A DNA stretch of 57,224 nt from positions 1 to 57,224 of the forward strand of contig JBBPTG010000159.1 of NCBI GenBank assembly GCA_038093975.1, read 5' to 3'. A program made the translations under genes and the position numbers. This DNA is from Chalciporus piperatus (taxonomy: Eukaryota; Basidiomycota; Agaricomycetes; Boletales; Boletaceae). The notes below the pieces were generated by a model. That model saw only the letters and a list, made by a program, of their open reading frames with translations, ran no database searches and was not told the origin of the DNA. This document shows positions 22,003 to 31,999 of this stretch, piece by piece (position 1 is the stretch's first letter; every line of letters begins with the position of its first letter).

Positions 22003-22611
22003 AATTTTGTGTGTTTGTTTTATTTTAAAAGAGAGGTTAATAATACCTCTTTTTAAGATTACTAACATTAGTTTATTTTAGTAATCAACACTTATATCTT
22101 ATATTTATATATATATACAAATTTTGTATTTATATATAGATTCCTCTTTAATTATAAAAATATTAAATATATACTTATATTTATAATAATAAATAAATAA
22201 AAAATTATATTTATAAGTAGGTTGTAATCCCCACTCTAAATACTATATATAGATATAAATAAAAATTATATTTATATATACGTGAATGTTATAATATTTA
22301 TAAATTTTTAATATATAATATATCTATTATATTATTATTAAATTTTTATTTGTAATATTTATTTACGTTTTTATTCATTGTTCCGAAGGAACTCCCAATT
22401 TATTTTTTAAATTTTGTATGTTATAAAATTTGTATAAATAAAAGTTATTTCTAGGTAAAACCTGCTTAATTATGACTGTAACTGATATTAAGTATTAAGC
22501 CTTTAGTTGTAATATTAACCTATTACAAGTTGTAATATTAACCTATTTCAAGTTGTAATATTAACATATTTCGAACGGTAAAACGTAGGCCTTGAAAAAA
22601 AAATTATATTA
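22003..22611 (+). other. rps3-nad6 spacer
   Basis: AT-rich, no gene seen. It holds a 23-base tandem repeat (22503-22572) shortly before nad6 and a few isolated GC patches (about 22383-22396, 22574-22592). Confidence 0.5.
22503..22572 (+). repeat. 23-base tandem repeat before nad6
   Basis: Three copies of a unit reading AGTTGTAATATTAACCTATT plus three bases, with one or two changes, ending 40 bases before the nad6 ATG. Confidence 0.85.
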
Positions 22612-23220
22612 ATGAAAAATTTATTATTAAATGGTTTAGCATTTGGTGCTATCGCTTCTAGTTTATTAGTTATAACTTCTCCTAATCCTGTTTTAGCTGT
22701 TATCTTCTTAATCTCTGTTTTCTTTCATATTGCTGGGTATTTAATTTTAACTGGTGTTGAATTTATTGGTATCTCTTATATTTTATTATATGTAGGTGCT
22801 ATAACTGTATTATTTTTATTTGTAATTATGATGATTAATATCAAATTAACAGATATTTTAGAAATAGGTTCTCAATATACACAAAATTTCCCATTAGCAT
22901 TTGCCATAGGTTCTTTATTTCTTTATGTAATATATTCTATATTACCTTTCCAATCTAATAATGTGGATATTATCTCTAGATTTTATCATACATTGGAAAT
23001 TGTAAATGCTATGTTACTAAATACGTATGATTTCGTTTCTCATGTTTTATATACGATTAATCTATCTTCTGTTGCTGATATAGCTATTACTAGCTTCTTA
23101 CAAATTTCAGCTATAGGACATAATTTGTATACATATGGTGCAGCATTATTAATATTAATGAGTATGTTATTATTATTAGCAATGATTGCTATTATCTTTA
23201 TTTCTAGAAAAAATAAATAA
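22612..23220 (+). CDS. nad6: NADH dehydrogenase subunit 6
   Basis: A 202-aa membrane subunit of complex I. Helix 3 motif YLILTGVEFIGISYILLYVGAI near residues 43-64 contains the conserved pi-bulge Tyr/Gly region, followed by VLFLFVIMMINIKL. Start ATG 22612. No TGA. Confidence 0.96.
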   Translation: MKNLLLNGLAFGAIASSLLVITSPNPVLAVIFLISVFFHIAGYLILTGVEFIGISYILLYVGAITVLFLFVIMMINIKLTDILEIGSQYTQNFPLAFAIGSLFLYVIYSILPFQSNNVDIISRFYHTLEIVNAMLLNTYDFVSHVLYTINLSSVADIAITSFLQISAIGHNLYTYGAALLILMSMLLLLAMIAIIFISRKNK

Positions 23221-23619
23221 TTTAATTATTTATTTAATATTTAAAATAATTTTAATTTAATCCCTCCTCCATAAAATTTTCTGAAGATCTTTATATAATT
23301 AAAGAAAAAATATATAAGATTTAATTATTATAAAAATTCTATATTTAGATTATCCTTATACAAATAAAATAAAAATAATAGGTTTTATACTACTATATTT
23401 AATTATTTTCATATGAGTAATATATTTATATATTTTAATAATAAAAATTATTAGAAATACAAATGTAATTATTAGATTCTTATCTATTAAATACAATTCT
23501 AAAATAGTTACCATAATTAAATTTATTTAATTAAATATAAAATATATAAAAGTATAAAGTTATATAAATTATTACAAAATTAAAATAAAATTATAAGTAA
23601 TAGTACTTTTTAAAGTTTA
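23221..23619 (+). other. nad6-nad2 spacer
   Basis: AT-rich. Holds the C-rich element at 23262-23270. A stretch near 23333-23355 loosely resembles the nad4 leader repeat. No gene. Confidence 0.45.
23262..23270 (+). terminator. C-rich 3' element after nad6
   Basis: CCCTCCTCC, 41 bases past the nad6 stop. Confidence 0.4.
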
Positions 23620-25260
23620 ATGATTTTTATTAGTATATTAATATTAATTATGGCTATTGCCATTCCTTCTATTAGAATAAAATTGTCTCCTAATTTATTT
23701 CTTCGATTAACTGCTATTATATTTATATATGCTGGACTTTTATCTGGTAATACTTTATATATTCAATCCATTGAATCAGGTATAGGTATATATAGTGGTT
23801 TATTTCATGTAACTGTAACATCCCAAGTAATAGATATCTTTATAAGTATTACAGCTGCTTTAATATTAACAGCTTGGCCAATATTTAATAAACAACTATT
23901 AAATAATAGTTACAAAAATAAATATAATTTATCTTCAGAATCAGATACATTACATTCTGTTAATAATCCTGCTACTGAATATTCTTTAATAGTTTTATTT
24001 AGTAGTTTAGGATCTTCATTATTATTATCTTCAGCAGATTTTATCTCAATGTATTTAAGTTTAGAACTTCAATCATTTGGAGTATATATCTTAGCTACTT
24101 TATATAGAGATTGTGAATCAGCTACTGCTGCAGGATTAAAGTATTTTTTATTAGGTGGATTATCTTCTTGTATTATACTATTAGGTGTAGCTTTAATTTA
24201 TTCTTATTCAGGTATTACAAATTTTGAATCATTATATAGTTTAAGTTCTACTATACATGCTTTTGCTTTTAATGAACCTGTATCATTAGGTATAATATTA
24301 GGTATTATATTTATTTTCTTAGGTTTATTATTTAAAATAGCAGCAGCACCATTACATAATTGGGCTCCTGATGTTTATGATAATAGTCCTACAATAATAA
24401 CTATTTGGTTAACTATAATGCCAAAAATATCTATAATCTTCTTATTATTTGAAATTATAAATGGATTAAATTTATCAACTTGTATTTTAGTATTTGAAAC
24501 TGTGAATTTTTTACCTGTCTTTTTCTTATACTTTGCTAATTATAAAATACTTGAAATAAAATATTTATTATTATTAAGTGCTTTAATTTCTTTAATTATA
24601 GGAACAGTAGTTGGATTATCACAAGTTAGAATAAAAAGATTATTAGCTTATAGTACTATTTCTCATGTTGGATTTATTTTATTAGCTTTAGCTATTAATT
24701 CAGAAAAATCTATAGAAGCTTTATATTTCTATATATTTCAATATACTTTAACAAATTTAAATGTATTCTTAATTTTATTAGCATTTGGTTATATAATAAA
24801 TAAAAATAATTTAATTTATAATAATTTAATTAATTCTGATATTAATTTTATATCTCAATTAAAAGGACAATTTTTCCATAATCCTGTATTAAGTATAAGT
24901 TTAAGTATATGTTTATTTTCAATGGCTGGTGTACCTCCTTTAATAGGTTTCTTCTCTAAATATTATGTATTATATTCAGCTATTGATAATCAATATTATT
25001 TAATGGCTATTATAGCTATATTAACTAGTGTAATAAGTGCATCTTATTATATAAAAATAATTAGAATATTACATACTGAAGATAATAGTTCTAAAATAAA
25101 TAATTTAGAAACTAATGAATTTGTATTAAATAATTTTCATAGTTTCTTAATATCTAGTTTAACCTTAGGAATATTATTATTCTTAATTAAACCTACAATA
25201 ATTTTAAATAGTGTTCAGTTACTATCAATATTATTATTTGATAATTATTATATCTCATGA
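23620..25260 (+). CDS. nad2: NADH dehydrogenase subunit 2
   Basis: A 546-aa antiporter-like subunit of complex I. Contains YLSLELQSFGVYILATLYR near residue 147, KYFLLGGLSSCIILLG, KIAAAPLHNWAPDVYDNSPT near 239, and GVPPLIGFFSKYYVL near 438. The frame meets TGA at 25258-25260. If TGA is Trp it runs four more codons to TAA at 25270-25272. Either way it overlaps or abuts nad3, the conserved fungal nad2-nad3 unit. Confidence 0.96.
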   Translation: MIFISILILIMAIAIPSIRIKLSPNLFLRLTAIIFIYAGLLSGNTLYIQSIESGIGIYSGLFHVTVTSQVIDIFISITAALILTAWPIFNKQLLNNSYKNKYNLSSESDTLHSVNNPATEYSLIVLFSSLGSSLLLSSADFISMYLSLELQSFGVYILATLYRDCESATAAGLKYFLLGGLSSCIILLGVALIYSYSGITNFESLYSLSSTIHAFAFNEPVSLGIILGIIFIFLGLLFKIAAAPLHNWAPDVYDNSPTIITIWLTIMPKISIIFLLFEIINGLNLSTCILVFETVNFLPVFFLYFANYKILEIKYLLLLSALISLIIGTVVGLSQVRIKRLLAYSTISHVGFILLALAINSEKSIEALYFYIFQYTLTNLNVFLILLAFGYIINKNNLIYNNLINSDINFISQLKGQFFHNPVLSISLSICLFSMAGVPPLIGFFSKYYVLYSAIDNQYYLMAIIAILTSVISASYYIKIIRILHTEDNSSKINNLETNEFVLNNFHSFLISSLTLGILLFLIKPTIILNSVQLLSILLFDNYYIS

Positions 25261-25619
25261 ATAGTAATATAATGATATTATTTATATTTGTTCCTGTTGT
25301 AGCTTTTGCTATTTTAGCTATTAATCTGTTATTAGCTCCTAAAAATGCTTATGAAGCTAAAGCATCTGCTTATGAATGTGGTTTCTTAGCTATTGAAGGA
25401 CAAACTAGATCTACTTTCCAAATTCATTTCTATATTGTAGCTATGTTATTCTTAGTGTTTGATTTAGAAATTTTATTATTATTTCCTTTAGCAATTACTT
25501 TGTATCAAGTAAGTACTTATGGATTTGTAATAGCTTTAATATTCTTCTTTGTTTTAACTATTGGATTTATATTAGAAATAGGATCTGGTGCTATTTCTTT
25601 AACTAATACTCATGAATAA
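25257..25619 (+). CDS. nad3: NADH dehydrogenase subunit 3
   Basis: 120 aa with three helices. Contains LLAPKNAYEAKASAYECGF with the conserved Cys of the A/D-switch loop, and FLVFDLEILLLFPLA. The start at 25257 (overlapping nad2 by four bases) matches the family spacing to the APxNxY motif. The alternative ATG at 25272 would give a one-base TAATG overlap. No TGA. Confidence 0.96.
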   Translation: MNSNIMILFIFVPVVAFAILAINLLLAPKNAYEAKASAYECGFLAIEGQTRSTFQIHFYIVAMLFLVFDLEILLLFPLAITLYQVSTYGFVIALIFFFVLTIGFILEIGSGAISLTNTHE

Positions 25620-25673
25620 GTTTATTTATTAATTTAATTATTTAAAATTTGATAGTTTTTAATTTATTTGTAT

Positions 25674-25683
25674 CTCCCCTCCT
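25674..25683 (+). terminator. C-rich 3' element after nad3
   Basis: CTCCCCTCCT, 55 bases past the nad3 stop and identical to the nad4 element. Confidence 0.45.
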
Positions 25684-25824
25684 GTTTATAATTATTAAAT
25701 TTTTCATATTTAAAAAAGGTAAATAGTTAATATAAGTAATAATAACTTAAAAATTAAATGAATAAAATTCTAATCTTATAAATTTAACTTAAAAGAAGTT
25801 TATATAATAATAAAATTTTATCAC

Positions 25825-25908
25825 GGAGAGGTGATCCGATTGGTAATGGTGGTTCTCTGTAAAAGAATTGGTCTAAGACCACATTAGGTTCGATTCCTAA
25901 ACTCTTCA
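25825..25908 (+). tRNA. trnY: tRNA-Tyr (GTA)
   Basis: Class II with a long variable arm. Anticodon stem GTTCT/AGAAT with loop CTGTAAA gives GTA. T-arm TTAGG/CCTAA. One acceptor mismatch. Confidence 0.9.
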
Positions 25909-26032
25909 AATATAAATACTACAGAAAAAGTATCTTTAAATAATTAATATATTATATATATAATTATATTTTAATATATAATAATAAAAATATATATAAT
26001 ATTATACATACTATTATGAATTTAAAAAATTT

Positions 26033-26106
26033 AAGACTGTAGCATAATTGGTTAATGCAATTCGCTCATAATGGATATTATAAGGGTTCAATTCCCTTCG
26101 GTCTTA
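26033..26106 (+). tRNA. trnM: tRNA-Met (CAT), probable elongator
   Basis: Acceptor AAGACTG/CGGTCTT. D-stem GCAT/ATGC. Loop CTCATAA gives CAT. The second of three CAT tRNAs. Confidence 0.88.
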
Positions 26107-26144
26107 TTATAATTTATTATAACTTATAATTAAATAATAAAAAT

Positions 26145-26222
26145 AAAAAATAACTACAAATTTGAAATAGTAAAAATAACTACAAATTTGAAATAGTAAA
26201 AATAACTATAAATTTGAAATAG
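26145..26222 (+). repeat. 26-base tandem repeat before trnS2
   Basis: Three units of about 26 bases built around ACTACAAATTTGAAATAGT, the last with one change, ending just before tRNA-Ser. Confidence 0.85.
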
Positions 26223-26225
26223 CAA

Positions 26226-26311
26226 GGGTACTTGGTCGAGTCTGGTTTATGGCGCTCGTCTTGAAAACGAGTACTCCACAAGAGTCGTCGGTTCAAATCC
26301 GACAGTGCCCG
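26226..26311 (+). tRNA. trnS2: tRNA-Ser (TGA)
   Basis: Acceptor GGGTACT/AGTGCCC. Anticodon stem CTCGT/ACGAG with loop CTTGAAA gives TGA (UCN codons). Long variable arm. Confidence 0.94.
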
Positions 26312-26544
26312 TATTATAAATATAAATAAAAATAAAAATAAAAATAACAAAATTTATATTAAATATAATAAATTATATTATAAATACATAACATATAAGA
26401 TATAAATTATAGTTATAACTAAATAAGAGATATGAAATTTGTTATAAAATTCTAATTTTATAATTATTCTTATTTCAAATATAAAAGAGATATTAAATAT
26501 TGTGAAAAACATATATAATAAGACAATTAATATTTAATTGTTCA

Positions 26545-28662
26545 AATTTTAGCAAGAATTTAATTTTGGTTCCGATTGAACGTTATTCAGTAGTTTTAAG
26601 ACATGCAAATCGTTATTTGTGATAGTAAAGTTATTTTACTCTAAGAAATAAGGTGTAGAGGTGAGTATGGTAAATAAGATACCCTATAAGTCTTCAGAAA
26701 TGGAAGATAATTAATCAGAAAAGAAAATAAATATAAATCTTTACAAATTATGAGTATTTTCGTATTATATTTATATAACTATTACTATCTAGTAATAATA
26801 AAATAAATATAGTTGTTACTATTATTTATACAATTATTTAATTTTTGACTAATCAAGCAAATTAAATAATTTTAAGAAAAAAAGAAATTTTGTTTTTAAT
26901 TTTAGTAATAAATGATTAAGGTAAAAATGCAAGTTTTGTACTAAAAAAGGAATTTTTCTGCTTTAGGATTCTATTTACTTTGATTATTGATAGTTGGTAG
27001 TGGTAACGGCCTACCAAGTCTACAATCAAAAGCCAAGTTTGACAGAACATATGGCCACATTGGGAGTGAAAATACCCCTAGTAATATTAAATTACCTGCA
27101 GTCAAGAATATTAGTCAATGCTCGCAAGAGTGAACTAGCTAACTGAAATCTAATTCTAAAATTAGATAAGGTAAGAGAAAATAATGATATTATCTTACTA
27201 TTAGTGTTGTCCAAAATTGGTGCCAGAAGACTCGGTAAGACCATAAACACAAACGTTAATCGTCATAATCAGGCGTAAAGGGTTTGTAGGCGGCTTTAAA
27301 AATATATTATAATTAAAGCTAGAATCTAAAAGAGGATAAGCTGAACAACTATTTAATTAAGATCGGCAACTTAGTAAATATTTAGGAGTACTAAAGGTTA
27401 AAGCTATTTATCTACTTAAGATTGACGCTCAGAAACGAAGGAGAGGATCATCACAGAGACTTAGATTAGAGACCTAATTATCCCTCTCAGTCAACGATGA
27501 ATGGTAGTTTATTAAATTCTCAAAACATATGATAAATATTTATTATATTTCTTAAAAAATATGAACTATATTTATTATATTTAGTATGAATTAGTGACGA
27601 GGTTAACACGATGACCATTCCGCCTTGTGAGTAAGACTGCAAAGTTGAAAACAAAAAAATTAGTCGGTCTTGAAGCAAACGAAGTGAAGCATGTTATTTA
27701 ATACGATAGTCCGCGTATAATCTTACCAGTTATTGAATATCTTTTTAATTTATTATTGAAATTAAAATAAAAAATTAGAGAAGCATAGTAAAATATGCCT
27801 TTCCAATCTTTTCTTCGAAATTAATAATTCTTGAATAGAATACAGGTGTTGCATGGCTGTCGTCAGTCCGTGTCGTGAGAAGTTTGGTTAAATCCGTAAA
27901 CGGACGAAATCCCTAGTATTAATTTAAACATAATATATATTAGCATTGATATAATGTTATTTGGGGCTAAGACAAGTCATTATGGCCCTCATGAACTGGG
28001 CTATAGACGTGCCACAATAGCTTTTACAAAGTGATGCAATTCTTCCCTAAATATCAAATGTAAAAAGGGGAATAAAAGAGGAGCTAATCATTAAAACAAG
28101 CTTAATATTACCTAAAATGGATTGTCATCTGAAACTCGGTGACATGAAAGAGGAATTTCGAGTAATCGTTGATCATTACGCAACGGTGAATCAGGCATTC
28201 AGGATGAACTAACCGTCTGTCGCTGGGAAGGAGCTTGATTTTAAAGAAGGTGTGTATTGTTCACAATCTCTTAATTACAATCTATTTGACAGAAAATATA
28301 AACTTTATATTAGTATTCAAATAATAATTATAAGTATTTAAATACTTAATTAATTAGTACAATTTTAATTTTAAATTTCATTTATTATAAAATTAAATTT
28401 AAAATTAAGTATTAGTTTAAGATTAGATATTCTGAATAAGATAAATAGTATATGCTTATTAACTATTGGAATTATATTGATATTTATAAATAATTAGTAA
28501 CATTATAAATATTATTATAAATTACGATCTAATCGATAAATATAAACATGATTGTTAAGAGAAAACTGGACCCAACGAATTAAATTGAGTAACATCTCAA
28601 AAGTCATAGCAAGGTAGCCGTACTGGAAGGTGCTGCTGAAGAATAAAACAAAGAGTATAGAA
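26545..28662 (+). rRNA. rns: Small-subunit ribosomal RNA
   Basis: The 5' end is recognised by TTCCGATTGAACG and GACATGCAAATCG. The 530 loop is GTGCCAGAAGACTCGGTAAGACC near 27220. The 3' decoding end is AGCAAGGTAGCCGTACTGG near 28608. Several variable regions are expanded with A/T, notably about 28270-28550 near the 3' end. Ends are estimated to within about 30 bases. A run of seven C followed by TCC lies immediately after. Confidence 0.93.
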
Positions 28663-28672
28663 CCCCCCCTCC
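28663..28672 (+). terminator. C-rich 3' element at the rns end
   Basis: CCCCCCCTCC directly after the rns 3' end. It resembles the bacterial anti-Shine-Dalgarno tail (CACCTCC) but sits about 25 bases beyond the expected end, so I group it with the other gene-end elements. Confidence 0.4.
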
Positions 28673-28754
28673 AATAAGAAATTAAAGTTATAGCAATTAT
28701 ATTCTAAATTAACTTAATAAATATAATAAATTTATCTTTATATTAAATATTTTT

Positions 28755-28825
28755 AGGGGGTTAGCTGAGTGGTATAGCATTAAATTTACACTTTAAAGAC
28801 AGAGTTTCGATTACTCTACTCCCTA
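28755..28825 (+). tRNA. trnV: tRNA-Val (TAC)
   Basis: Acceptor AGGGGGT/ACTCCCT. Anticodon stem TTAAA/TTTAA with loop TTTACAC gives TAC. Confidence 0.93.
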
Positions 28826-28966
28826 TATTATGAAATAAATCCTTAAGAAATATTTGCAATTGTACTATTACATTATTAAAATATAATACTAATTTATCTA
28901 TAATTAAATATTTAATTTAATATTTATATTAGTTTAATTTTATATAATAAAGATTAAATTATATTA

Positions 28967-29054
28967 GCAAGTATGCCGTAATTTCAGGTAACCGGGTAAA
29001 TCTTAGGCATTTATGTTTAATTCTACAATAAGAGTTCGAGTCTCTTTACTTGTA
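28967..29054 (+). tRNA. trnL2: tRNA-Leu (TAG)
   Basis: Acceptor GCAAGTA/TACTTGT with a G-U first pair. Anticodon stem TAAAT/ATTTA with loop CTTAGGC gives TAG (CUN codons). Long variable arm. Confidence 0.92.
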
Positions 29055-29153
29055 ATTTATAATTAAAATAATAGGACAATTAATTTAAGTTTTTAATCTT
29101 TAAAAGTTTTTTTAAGTGATAATAAATCAAAGTTAAATTACAAATTTGTGTAC

Positions 29154-29226
29154 ACATCTTAAGCTAAATGGTAAAGCATTTGCCTTCGAAGCAATAATTT
29201 TATTGGTTCAAATCCAATAAGATGTT
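29154..29226 (+). tRNA. trnR2: tRNA-Arg (TCG)
   Basis: Acceptor ACATCTT/AAGATGT. D-stem GCT/AGC. Loop CTTCGAA gives TCG (CGN codons). The outermost anticodon-stem pair is a T-T mismatch. Confidence 0.9.
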
Positions 29227-29302
29227 AAAATATAATTTATATTCTACATCTCTCATAATACACAGATAAGTAGTACGGTAGTAGAAATATATATAAGTAG
29301 AC

Positions 29303-29728
29303 TTACATATGGAAAACTTTTATATTACCAAACGGCATATCAAATGTAAACATACTGGTAGGATATAATTAATTTATATCATAATGATATGCATTTTCAA
29401 CATAAGGAATATACATTTCAGTTGAACCGCCTATCTAAGACTTTCTAATATCATGATGCATTTTACCACCAATTTTAGGTATTTTATATTCCCCCATAAA
29501 TGATGATCTATAAATAGCAAATGCCAATGAAGGTAATGTAGGATATTTAAATACATTAATAGAAAATTTATCAAAAATTAAATTATTAAATTTAATTAAT
29601 ATTTCATATAAAGATATACAATCTAACATATTATAATTTAGTAACTCATTTCTAAAATTCCAAATATTTAATATTTCTAGTACATAATCATTATATTCTT
29701 GAATATTAATATCTTTAAAATATTTCAT
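29303..29728 (-). pseudogene. dpo: Remnant of a mitochondrial-plasmid family B DNA polymerase
   Basis: The reading frame matches the middle of plasmid-type protein-primed DNA polymerases: LNYNMLDCISLYEIL, then YPTLPSLAFAIYRS, then HDIRKS, where a TAG replaces the expected aromatic residue. Beyond it the same frame shows IGGSTEMYIP and the motif A region (YHYDIN, then TAA where Ser is usual, then LYPTSM), then DMPFGN. Two internal stops in the same frame and no catalytic C-terminus make it non-functional. Such fragments are left by integration of linear mitochondrial plasmids. Confidence 0.85.
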
Positions 29729-29962
29729 CTAATATTGAAGTTAATATTTCAATGTTTAAATTTTTAGTTGTTATAACTAGTTTTTTCATGTTTTTATGTT
29801 ATATAGTAATAAGGATGGTTACTTCTTAATAGGAATGGTTACCTCAAGATTATTGTTAATAATGTATATACTAATAAAGGAGTGTTATATATTCCAATAT
29901 AAGAAAATATATGGAAAATACCTCTCTGTAAAGGTGAATACAAAATTGATAATATAAAAGAA

Positions 29963-30310
29963 TTATATATATAATATAAAATTACATATTGTAGGAATTA
30001 ATATACATAATAAAATATATAATTCTAACAATATTAAAAATACGATTAAACTTAATGAAAAAGTAAATCCGTAAATATATCTCATATTATATTTATTTAA
30101 TGACCTATCGTTTGAAAAACAAAAAGTAAATATTAAAAAATAATTTATTATTAATAATATAGAAAATATAGGTAATACTATATCTAACATATTTTCACAC
30201 ATATATAAAATTACTGGAAAAGTTGTTAACAACCTTTCAAAGTGCCAATAATAAAATATTAATGGTATAGGTCTATCTCTATAAATAAAGGAAATTAAAG
30301 TTTTGATCAT
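29963..30310 (-). CDS. Hypothetical 115-aa membrane ORF in the plasmid remnant region
   Basis: ATG at 30310. Three or four hydrophobic helices (e.g. IVLPIFSILLIINYFLIF, FSLSLIVFLILLELYILLC). No TGA. I do not recognise it. It lies between two frames that look plasmid-derived, so it may be a plasmid accessory ORF or an insertion into the decayed polymerase. Confidence 0.4.
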   Translation of the reverse strand: MIKTLISFIYRDRPIPLIFYYWHFERLLTTFPVILYMCENMLDIVLPIFSILLIINYFLIFTFCFSNDRSLNKYNMRYIYGFTFSLSLIVFLILLELYILLCILIPTICNFILYI

Positions 30311-30358
30311 GTGAAATTAAAATTAGCAGGATTAACCTCTTAATAGAAATAAAACCTC

Positions 30359-30740
30359 TTAGTAATAAGTATTATATTCGATTGTTAATTCGAAATTATA
30401 ATCTGGTAATGTAGTTGGTGCTGGGAAATCAAAATATTTTTCCATACAATATTTTATAAAGATTGCTATGAAATTTCCTGGTTGCAAAGTACTTCTAGTT
30501 TTATAAAATATATCTTTTGTAAATACTTTCTCTGGATCATTTTTTTCTATAAAATAGAATTTAATTTTTATCCATTTAACTCTAGGAGTTTTATGTAATA
30601 AGTCCTCATAGATCCTATCTGTTATATTACTAAATTTGACTTCTGTGGAAGTAATTTGTTTATATAAAATATTTTTTGCATTTTTGTTTGTTTCGTGTAA
30701 ATTTATATTTAGCAGGAATTTATATAACCTTAAATTAAGA
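30359..30740 (-). pseudogene. Probable plasmid ORF fragment upstream of the polymerase remnant
   Basis: An open stretch of about 125 codons with no suitable ATG near its start, ending in TAA at 30359. Protein-like composition (VKWIKIKFYFIEKNDPEKVF, TLPDYNFELTIEYNTYY). Orientation and position fit the N-terminal part of a plasmid polymerase, but I cannot identify it from the sequence. Confidence 0.4.
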
Positions 30741-30822
30741 ATTTATATTACCTCTAACGTAAAACAAAAATCTTTTACTTACTTTTATATTTAATATATA
30801 ATAAAATAATTTTATATGATTT

Positions 30823-30894
30823 TACGAATAATCAGACTCGAACTGATCACATCTACTTGGAAGGTAGAGGTTATACCAACTTAACTATACTCGT
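30823..30894 (-). tRNA. trnG: tRNA-Gly (TCC)
   Basis: Acceptor ACGAGTA/TATTCGT. D-stem GTTA/TAAC. Anticodon stem TCTAC/GTAGA with loop CTTCCAA gives TCC. Confidence 0.93.
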
Positions 30895-30970
30895 TATATT
30901 TAATTTAATTTTGTTTCATTCTTTGAGGTGTTTTTTAAAAAAGAAATTGTAAATATTCTACATTTTTTGT

Positions 30971-30979
30971 GGAGGGGAG
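30971..30979 (-). terminator. C-rich 3' element after atp9
   Basis: CTCCCCTCC on the sense strand, 56 bases past the atp9 stop. Confidence 0.45.
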
Positions 30980-31034
30980 AATAAAATTTTAATAACTAAT
31001 TAATTAATTATTTATTTTATAATTAATACTCTAA

Positions 31035-31256
31035 TTATGAGTATAATAATAAGAAAGCAATCATTAATGAGAATAAACCTGTAGCTTCGGCTAAGGCGAA
31101 TCCTAAAATTGCATATCCAAATAATTGTCCTCTTAATTGAGGGTTTCTAGCAGTAGAAGCGATTAAAGAAGCAAAGATTTGTCCGATACCTAATCCAGCA
31201 CCAATTAAACCTGAGCAAGCTAATCCTGCACCGATGAATTTTGCAGCAGCTAACAT
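31035..31256 (-). CDS. atp9: ATP synthase F0 subunit 9 (ring subunit c)
   Basis: 73 aa forming two helices joined by the polar loop [10 protein letters not shown]. The proton-carrying Glu is at residue 57 in ALAEATGLF. Gly-rich helix 1 ([17 protein letters not shown]). Starts [11 protein letters not shown]. It is followed on the same strand by trnG and preceded by a seven-tRNA cluster. No TGA. Confidence 0.98.
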   Translation of the reverse strand: MLAAAKFIGAGLACSGLIGAGLGIGQIFASLIASTARNPQLRGQLFGYAILGFALAEATGLFSLMIAFLLLYS

Positions 31257-31355
31257 ATGTATTATAAAAAATATAATTTAAAGATAGTGTCTGACATATA
31301 TTATAATTTAAATAATATTACTCTTTTAGTTTAATTATTTATTTTATATTTAATA

Positions 31356-31428
31356 CGAGTCCTACCAGATTCGAACTGGTACCTTACTAAGCGACAATTA
31401 GAAACTCTACCTATTAAGCCAAGGACCC
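31356..31428 (-). tRNA. trnD: tRNA-Asp (GTC)
   Basis: Acceptor GGGTCCT/AGGACTC. Loop TTGTCGC gives GTC. T-stem ACCAG/CTGGT. Confidence 0.92.
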
Positions 31429-31451
31429 TATTATATTTAATTTTATTTTTA

Positions 31452-31523
31452 CAAGAGCAAGGCGACTTGAACACCTAATAACGATTTTGGAGATCATTGT
31501 ATTACCAATTATACTATGCTCTT
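31452..31523 (-). tRNA. trnW: tRNA-Trp (CCA)
   Basis: Acceptor AAGAGCA/TGCTCTT. Anticodon stem ATGAT/ATCGT with loop CTCCAAA, so the anticodon is CCA, not the TCA usual in mitochondria that read UGA as Trp. It is the only Trp tRNA found. As encoded it should read UGG only, in line with the absence of internal TGA from the core genes. Confidence 0.92.
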
Positions 31524-31581
31524 TAATGTAATAGACTTATAATTTAAAATTATACTAATATAATTTAAAAAATTGTTATAA

Positions 31582-31653
31582 AGGAAGTAAAGAGATTCGA
31601 ACTCTCAACCGTTTCATTAAAAGTGAAACACTCTACCTTTGAGTTATACTTCC
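31582..31653 (-). tRNA. trnK: tRNA-Lys (TTT)
   Basis: Acceptor GGAAGTA/TACTTCC. D-stem ACTC/GAGT. Anticodon stem TTTCA/TGAAA with loop CTTTTAA gives TTT. Confidence 0.93.
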
Positions 31654-31813
31654 ATATTAAGGAAGAGAAATATAATAAATATTTAAACCTTAAAATAATT
31701 TTCATGTTAATAACTTTGTTACCCTTATTAAATTATTATTAATAAAAATATAGATACTCTTATTACACACAAAAAAAACAATAAGAAGTAAAATATAATA
31801 ATATTAATCTGTC

Positions 31814-31884
31814 TTGAGTTACCCCGATTCGAACGAGGAAATTCTTCGTCAAAGGAAGACGTTTTGCCATTATACTATAACTCA
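31814..31884 (-). tRNA. trnQ: tRNA-Gln (TTG)
   Basis: Acceptor TGAGTTA/TAACTCA. Anticodon stem TCTTC/GAAGA with loop CTTTGAC gives TTG. Confidence 0.93.
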
Positions 31885-31999
31885 TAAAAATTTCAATTTA
31901 TATATATCTTTCTTTATATACTCTTTTATTTTGTAATTGTATTAATATTTTATATATTATTCTTTTAATTGTGTTAATTTCTTATAATTGTGTTAATTT

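Noticed and set aside
26145..26222. CRISPR-like array
   Set aside because: Contiguous tandem repeat with no spacers, mitochondrial, no cas genes.
28663..28672. Anti-Shine-Dalgarno tail of rns
   Set aside because: It resembles CACCTCC but lies beyond the expected rRNA end, and the same motif follows many protein genes; gene starts show no matching purine-rich sites.
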